Origin: Motacilla alba alba
Taxonomy: Eukaryota; Chordata; Aves; Passeriformes; Motacillidae
Direction of reading: 5' to 3'
NCBI RefSeq assembly: GCF_015832195.1
Contig: NC_052046.1
Span: 15,368,161-15,432,160 of the forward strand
Length of the DNA stretch: 64,000 nucleotides
Shown: in pieces, positions 59,522-64,000 of the stretch
Layout of the letters: every line of letters starts with the position of its first letter
How positions within the stretch are numbered: position 1 is the first letter of the stretch
Position numbers and translations under genes: made by a program
Notes under the pieces: generated by a model
Told to the model about the DNA's origin: nothing
The model's input: only the letters and a program-made list of their open reading frames with translations
Databases searched by the model: none

Positions 59522-61238
59522 CTGTTACCTGCCTTTCTTACCTCTTTTATTCCAAGCATATACAATGCAATTACCTTGTCTCAGAAGAATAAGTTATTCT
59601 ATCACAAAGTCTGTGGGGTTTTTTGCACCAAGAGTTGTGTCTCAGGTAAATTGTGTGAGTTTAATTTCATCATCTGTACTTCATTCAGTATGACTTTTTT
59701 TGTGAAAGCAACGTGGATTTATTCTGGTCACCAACCCTGATGATCCAGCTATGAATAATGTCACAGGCTGTGTCAAATTTGACCGCAGACCTTTCTCCAT
59801 ATAGCTTGAGTTTTCTTTCCACAAGAATTTACTACCATGATCACAATGAAGGAGAACAGAAGTCCACCCAGAATACTGCAATTACTTACTCTTTTCTGAG
59901 CTGTGAGAAAATAAGTCCATTCCTCCCCTTGTCTTTGTATAAATATTTCATTTGAAATCAGGGCTACAATGTCTTAATTAATACTTTTTTAATGTATTTT
60001 TTAATTTTTTTAACAGGCCCTTTTGTATGGTTTTTCGAGGCATATGGGCCAAGGACAACCTATCATCAGAATTATAGGTTTAAATTATCTCTTAGAAATG
60101 CGAGACCTTCCCAAGACAGATGAAATTCAGTTTAAGTGACTAAGACCTCACCATTGTTTTAGCCTTTTGCCCTCAGGAAACTGAAGAGAATGAAAAAAAG
60201 TTTTCCAGACTGGGAAATCACCCTTGTCACCCCATGACTGAGCCATCTGCCAGGCAGAGGAAGGGGACCGTGAGATACAGGAGCAATCTCTGCAGAAATG
60301 GCTTTGCCCTGACATCTGGCAGGGCAGACTGGATTTCTCTTGATGCAAAACTCTTAAAACATCTCATGACCAGGTGTGAGGCAAAAGATGGATGTTCAGT
60401 AAGAAGTGCTTAATTAGAATGCGAAGGTTTAGTAACAAAAGTGATTTATTTTCCTTTTTGTCAGTTTCTGTGCTCTGGACAGCATGACAATAAGGGACAT
60501 TCAACGAAGCTGAGCATCAGGACACTTTCTCATTTAAAATAGTCCCTGGGATTCATAATTTAAGTGCATGAGGCAAATCTGTGCTGTAAGTAGTTTTATC
60601 AGTCAGAGAATATGAAACAGCTACAGGAAAAATAGAACATAGAGAAACATTTATCAGTTTTAAGTACAGAGAGAAGATTCAGATTAGACATTAGGGGCTG
60701 GTACAGGGGAATGGTTAAATCATGTCACAGGGTCCCTTTTTTCAATTTTTAAAAAATTTATTCTATTAATATTGTTTATATTTGCTGCTATGCTCTTGAT
60801 TTTTTTTTTTTTGCTTGTTGTGTTTTGAGAGCTTTTTTAAAAAAATTGTTGTTCATTTGTTTGTTTAGGGTTTTACTCTTGTTTTTCCCACATTAATGAG
60901 TGTAGATTTGAAAGGGAAGGGTGGAGAAAGATAAAAATTCTTTGCTTAAGTTATTTTCTCTGCTCAAAATCAATCTTTAATTATTCATAATTGGAATGGG
61001 AGAGGAAGAAAAATAGAAGACCAAAAAGTATCAAGGTTCAAGCTATGTCATTGTGTGCAAAATTCTCTCTAACAATAAGGCTAAAGATAGGAATAATGTT
61101 GATGGGAATGCCGCAAAGAGAAGGGTTCCTTACTCTGTGTCATATATGAATTCCCCAAGCAGTGTCAGAATTCAGGCTGAAGTGGAATACAGGTCTGTGC
61201 TACAAATGTAAAAATAATTTCAGAGTATCTGTGGTCTA
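59522..61238. other. Unique AT-rich non-coding DNA
   Basis: No gene or transposon recognised beyond the CR1 boundary. It includes T-rich tracts at about 60800-60850. Open frames are short and motif-free. Confidence 0.5.
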
Positions 61239-61299
<61 letters not shown>

Positions 61300-61310
61300 T
61301 ATGTATACTT
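61239..61310. repeat. (TA)6(GT)21 compound microsatellite
   Basis: About six TA units followed by 21 uninterrupted GT units (61251-61292), then decayed TATGTGCGTATG words. Alternating purine-pyrimidine DNA of this length can adopt left-handed Z-DNA under supercoiling. A minus-strand frame that reads Thr-His repeats through it is an artefact. Confidence 0.95.
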
Positions 61311-62239
61311 ATAAATGTTATCTATATACGCACAGTATATACATATACATAATATAATGTATAAATCACACACATAATTAAGTAGGATGCAAAGTTTGCA
61401 TTCTAAATCAGCACCTTTCATTTGGTGCCTATACTCAGTTCCCCTCACTCATAAATAATTGACATCTTTAGAATATTTTATGGTGGAAAAATTCAGATTG
61501 CAAGAAAAACTATTATATTTTCTGTTTCTGCAGTTCACAGGTGTTTTCAATTTGCCCTCCTCACAACCAGTTTTACCTATGGACAATCTTGCTTCTACAT
61601 CCCATTGGCATCTGGCCAAAAATACTGTCTAGCCTACACAGGTCCAATGTGTACAGCCACATCAGATTTCTTCTTGAAACTCCACGTACACATCCTCTCT
61701 ACTTTTGGTCATCCCTTTGATGGCTGTGGACCCTATTTGATGGTTTTAAAATAGTTTTTATTTAGCATATCTTCTTTTTCCTTATCTCACAGTTGTACAT
61801 TTTATTGTGGTTGCATTAGCTAGTAACTGGTGTGATTTTTGGCCCAGACAGAGGTATGAGAGATTGGGATCTTCAGCCTGAGTGAGTTGTGCAGTCGCAC
61901 GTGACGGGAGCTAATTGGTGACCAGCTGCATAGGGCAGAGAAGAAGAAAGTCAATAGATGGAAGGGATAGAGCACATACATCTCCTCTGTTATTGCATTT
62001 AGGGTGGGAATGAGCATCAGAAACATAGAAGCCAGGCCTATTTGATTATTTAGGACATCAGAGATGTCTGCGGAAAGTGGAATATCTGACACAGGACACA
62101 GTGGAGACAATATCCTTATGGAATGGTACCTGGATAGCAGGCAGAACATTACAAGAATACCAAATGACACTAGAAACCAGACTTAAGTAACTGAATTGGT
62201 CATTTAAGGTCATTTATTTAAGGTCAACATCTGACACTA
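61311..62239. other. Unique non-coding DNA
   Basis: No repeat family recognised. A 116-codon minus-strand frame at 61820-62170 is hydrophobic in part but lacks any recognised domain, upstream signals or splice context, so it is not called. Confidence 0.45.
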
Positions 62240-62335
62240 TTCAGATATATGATCACACACACATACATGTGTATAGTCAGTACATATATGTGTATGTATT
62301 ATATGTGTAGGTATGTGTATACACATAAATGCACA
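62240..62335. repeat. Imperfect TA/CA/TG-rich simple sequence
   Basis: Degenerate ATATGTGTATG and CACACACATACA words over about 95 bases, resembling a decayed dinucleotide repeat related in composition to the one at 61239. Confidence 0.7.
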
Positions 62336-64000
62336 TGAAGAGAAGCTGGCAAAAACTCAAGATATTGTTGAAGGACTTTGCATGGGTGTTGGGGCAGAGT
62401 TTCACTTTGGTGTAACTCATACTGCAGGCTGGCAGATGTTTGCCCTGTTTCTGCCTGAAGGAGATTGCAATCCTAATAAATTTGTAAACCACGATAAGAG
62501 TTCTGACATAGTAAAAATAAAGCACTTCAGAGAAAATCAAAGCTAAGATGAACTCAGGGCCAATTTTCAGAAGAGAACACTTTGTATCTGTCTGAAAAGG
62601 CAGAGCATGGGCACAAGCCTGAGTATTTTTAGCTTGCTGCACATCAATTATTTTATGCTAACTGTACAGGTGTACGCATTTTCCCCACAGAAGATCATTG
62701 GTAGGTTGCCCTTTTTCCATGGGCTGAGAAACTCTTCCTCATAACTTCAGTTTAATGCATTAAAGACTATGCACACAGGGGATATTGCAGAGTAATGAGA
62801 AAGTACAACCTGTGCATGACTGTAAAGGTTGAGAATGGAGAATGAGATTGAGATTGCCCTGAGACATCTTGACTGACCCAAAATTTTAGTTTGCTGGAAA
62901 TCAGTGGTGTATAAACCCAGACTAATAATATTTTGCATGAAAGAAACATTTCCAAGTAATGAAGGTCCATTTTCTGTAATTGGCCCGATGTTCCTATACC
63001 CTGCAATGTTGCCCAATGCTCCTATACTCTAGTGATCTCTCACCGGTTTTGCTGACTTCCTGCATTTCAGCTATTTCTTTAAATAAAAATTCCATGTAAT
63101 AAGTTTTTTTCCCTCTCTGAAAAATTTGCTGCATCCCTTAAGAAAATTGAAGCAACTGATATTTTTTCTAAGCAGTTAATACTCTGCTTAGGTTTAAACA
63201 GACGTTATAATTTGCTGTGTTCCTTTTAGAAAAGTACTTAAGTTTTCCTGAGTTGAATGGGATATTGAAGAATTGGAGTCTTTCTGAGATTTATTCAATC
63301 AAATACAAAATCTTTATTCATGCCTCTATAAAACACATCAATTTTAAAGTCAAAATGAGCCACTAGAGCACACAGTCCAACCTGCTCTGTAATAAACCAA
63401 AGAACTCACCCAGATATGCCGATGTAAGGTAAAACATACTATATAAACTGCTAAATTAAAAGTCAAGCACTTATGCAGCTGAGGAAGCAGAATCTCATTT
63501 TAACATGATACATTAGGGCAGTACTATATTGATATAAAACACAAATCTTATATATATCTCTTATTCAAGTAGCAAGGCATTTTCAAGCAGTAGAGAGTAA
63601 TAATTCCTGGCTAAATGGAATCTCTTTGCACTTTTTAAGCATTAGGGAAGGAAAGAACAGAGAATGATGTAGCCTAAAAGTCTTTAGTGGAGAGATTTTT
63701 TTCCAGATGCTACTGCAACTCGCTTTGGGGATCAAAAAATTCCCAACTGGTACAACACTATTTGATGAGCACTTCTTTTTTCTTCAGATTCTTCTTGAGT
63801 ACTCTGTATGCATTGTTATAGGATGAGATCAGCTTCCAGTTGTGCAATTAGGAATGTGAATAACATCTGCCACATTTGGTTTGTTCACTCATGTGAACAC
63901 CCAAGGGAGTGAAATGCATAGAGGACTGCTTTGTTTGGAGAAGGGGCAAGGTAACATATTTTATAATTTTATCTCTCCACTGGCTGAGGTTACGTCCTTA
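62336..64000. other. Unique AT-rich non-coding DNA to the window end
   Basis: No recognised gene or transposon. Overlapping opposite-strand frames at 62277-62642 and 62313-62546 have no motifs. Near 63370-63395 the words AGTCCAACCTGCTCTGT resemble a CR1 end but have no supporting context. Confidence 0.5.

Noticed and set aside
61820..62170. 116-codon minus-strand, partly hydrophobic frame
   Set aside because: No recognised family, and no supporting signals.
62277..62642. 121-codon minus-strand frame
   Set aside because: Its C-terminal end is Tyr-Thr repeats from simple TA/TG sequence. Overlaps another frame on the opposite strand.
63370..63400. CR1-like words AGTCCAACCTGCTCTGT
   Set aside because: The surrounding bases do not align to a CR1 end. 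Too short to support.
1..64000. Search by eye for tRNA, rRNA, well-known microRNAs, CRISPR arrays or bacterial-type operons
   Set aside because: None seen. The window is vertebrate nuclear DNA, where CRISPR and operons are not expected.

Overview
The window looks like non-coding DNA from a bird nuclear genome, AT-rich and with few genes. The main evidence is five fragments of CR1, the chicken-repeat-1 LINE family that dominates avian genomes. Each is recognisable from reverse-transcriptase residues, from the CR1 3'-end sequence, or from both. There is also a nested fragment of an endogenous retrovirus whose primer-binding site resembles the tRNA-Trp type used by avian retroviruses. I found no convincing host protein-coding exon, rRNA, tRNA, CRISPR array or operon. 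The CR1 consensus comparisons were made from memory, without a database search.

Layout: 1-5464 is unique AT-rich DNA. 5465-5973 holds a TA/CA microsatellite and a decayed pentamer satellite. 6318-8120 is the longest CR1 copy, on the minus strand. 8121-15504 is unique DNA with an uninterrupted (GGAT)25 tract at 14052-14151. 15505-16536 is a minus-strand CR1 split by a plus-strand retroviral fragment: one LTR, a primer-binding site, a leader and a short Met-Gly ORF. 16537-43522 is a 27-kb stretch without recognisable transposons, containing several candidate conserved blocks and one unexplained GC-richer island at 35290-35720. 43523-44395 is an old minus-strand CR1 reverse-transcriptase fragment. 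47421-47495 is an oligo-T/oligo-A inverted repeat. 49480-50180 is the best candidate conserved non-coding element. 51850-52702 is a well-preserved plus-strand CR1 3' end. 53199-53350 is a striking palindrome and tandem-repeat cluster. 54540-54960 is an unexplained GC-richer block. 57050-57560 is a second candidate conserved element. 59038-59521 is another minus-strand CR1 3' end, and 61239-62335 holds TA/TG repeats.

No genes here work together. The CR1 pieces are dead, 5'-truncated retrotransposons. The retroviral insert must postdate the CR1 it interrupts, which gives a relative date. The most unusual structure is the 53.2-kb palindrome cluster. It has three copies of a ~30-bp sequence (two direct, one inverted), four 13-bp tandem units between them, and a 33-bp-arm hairpin with a 7-base loop. 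The window may lie in a gene desert or inside a very large intron; the sequence alone cannot decide which.
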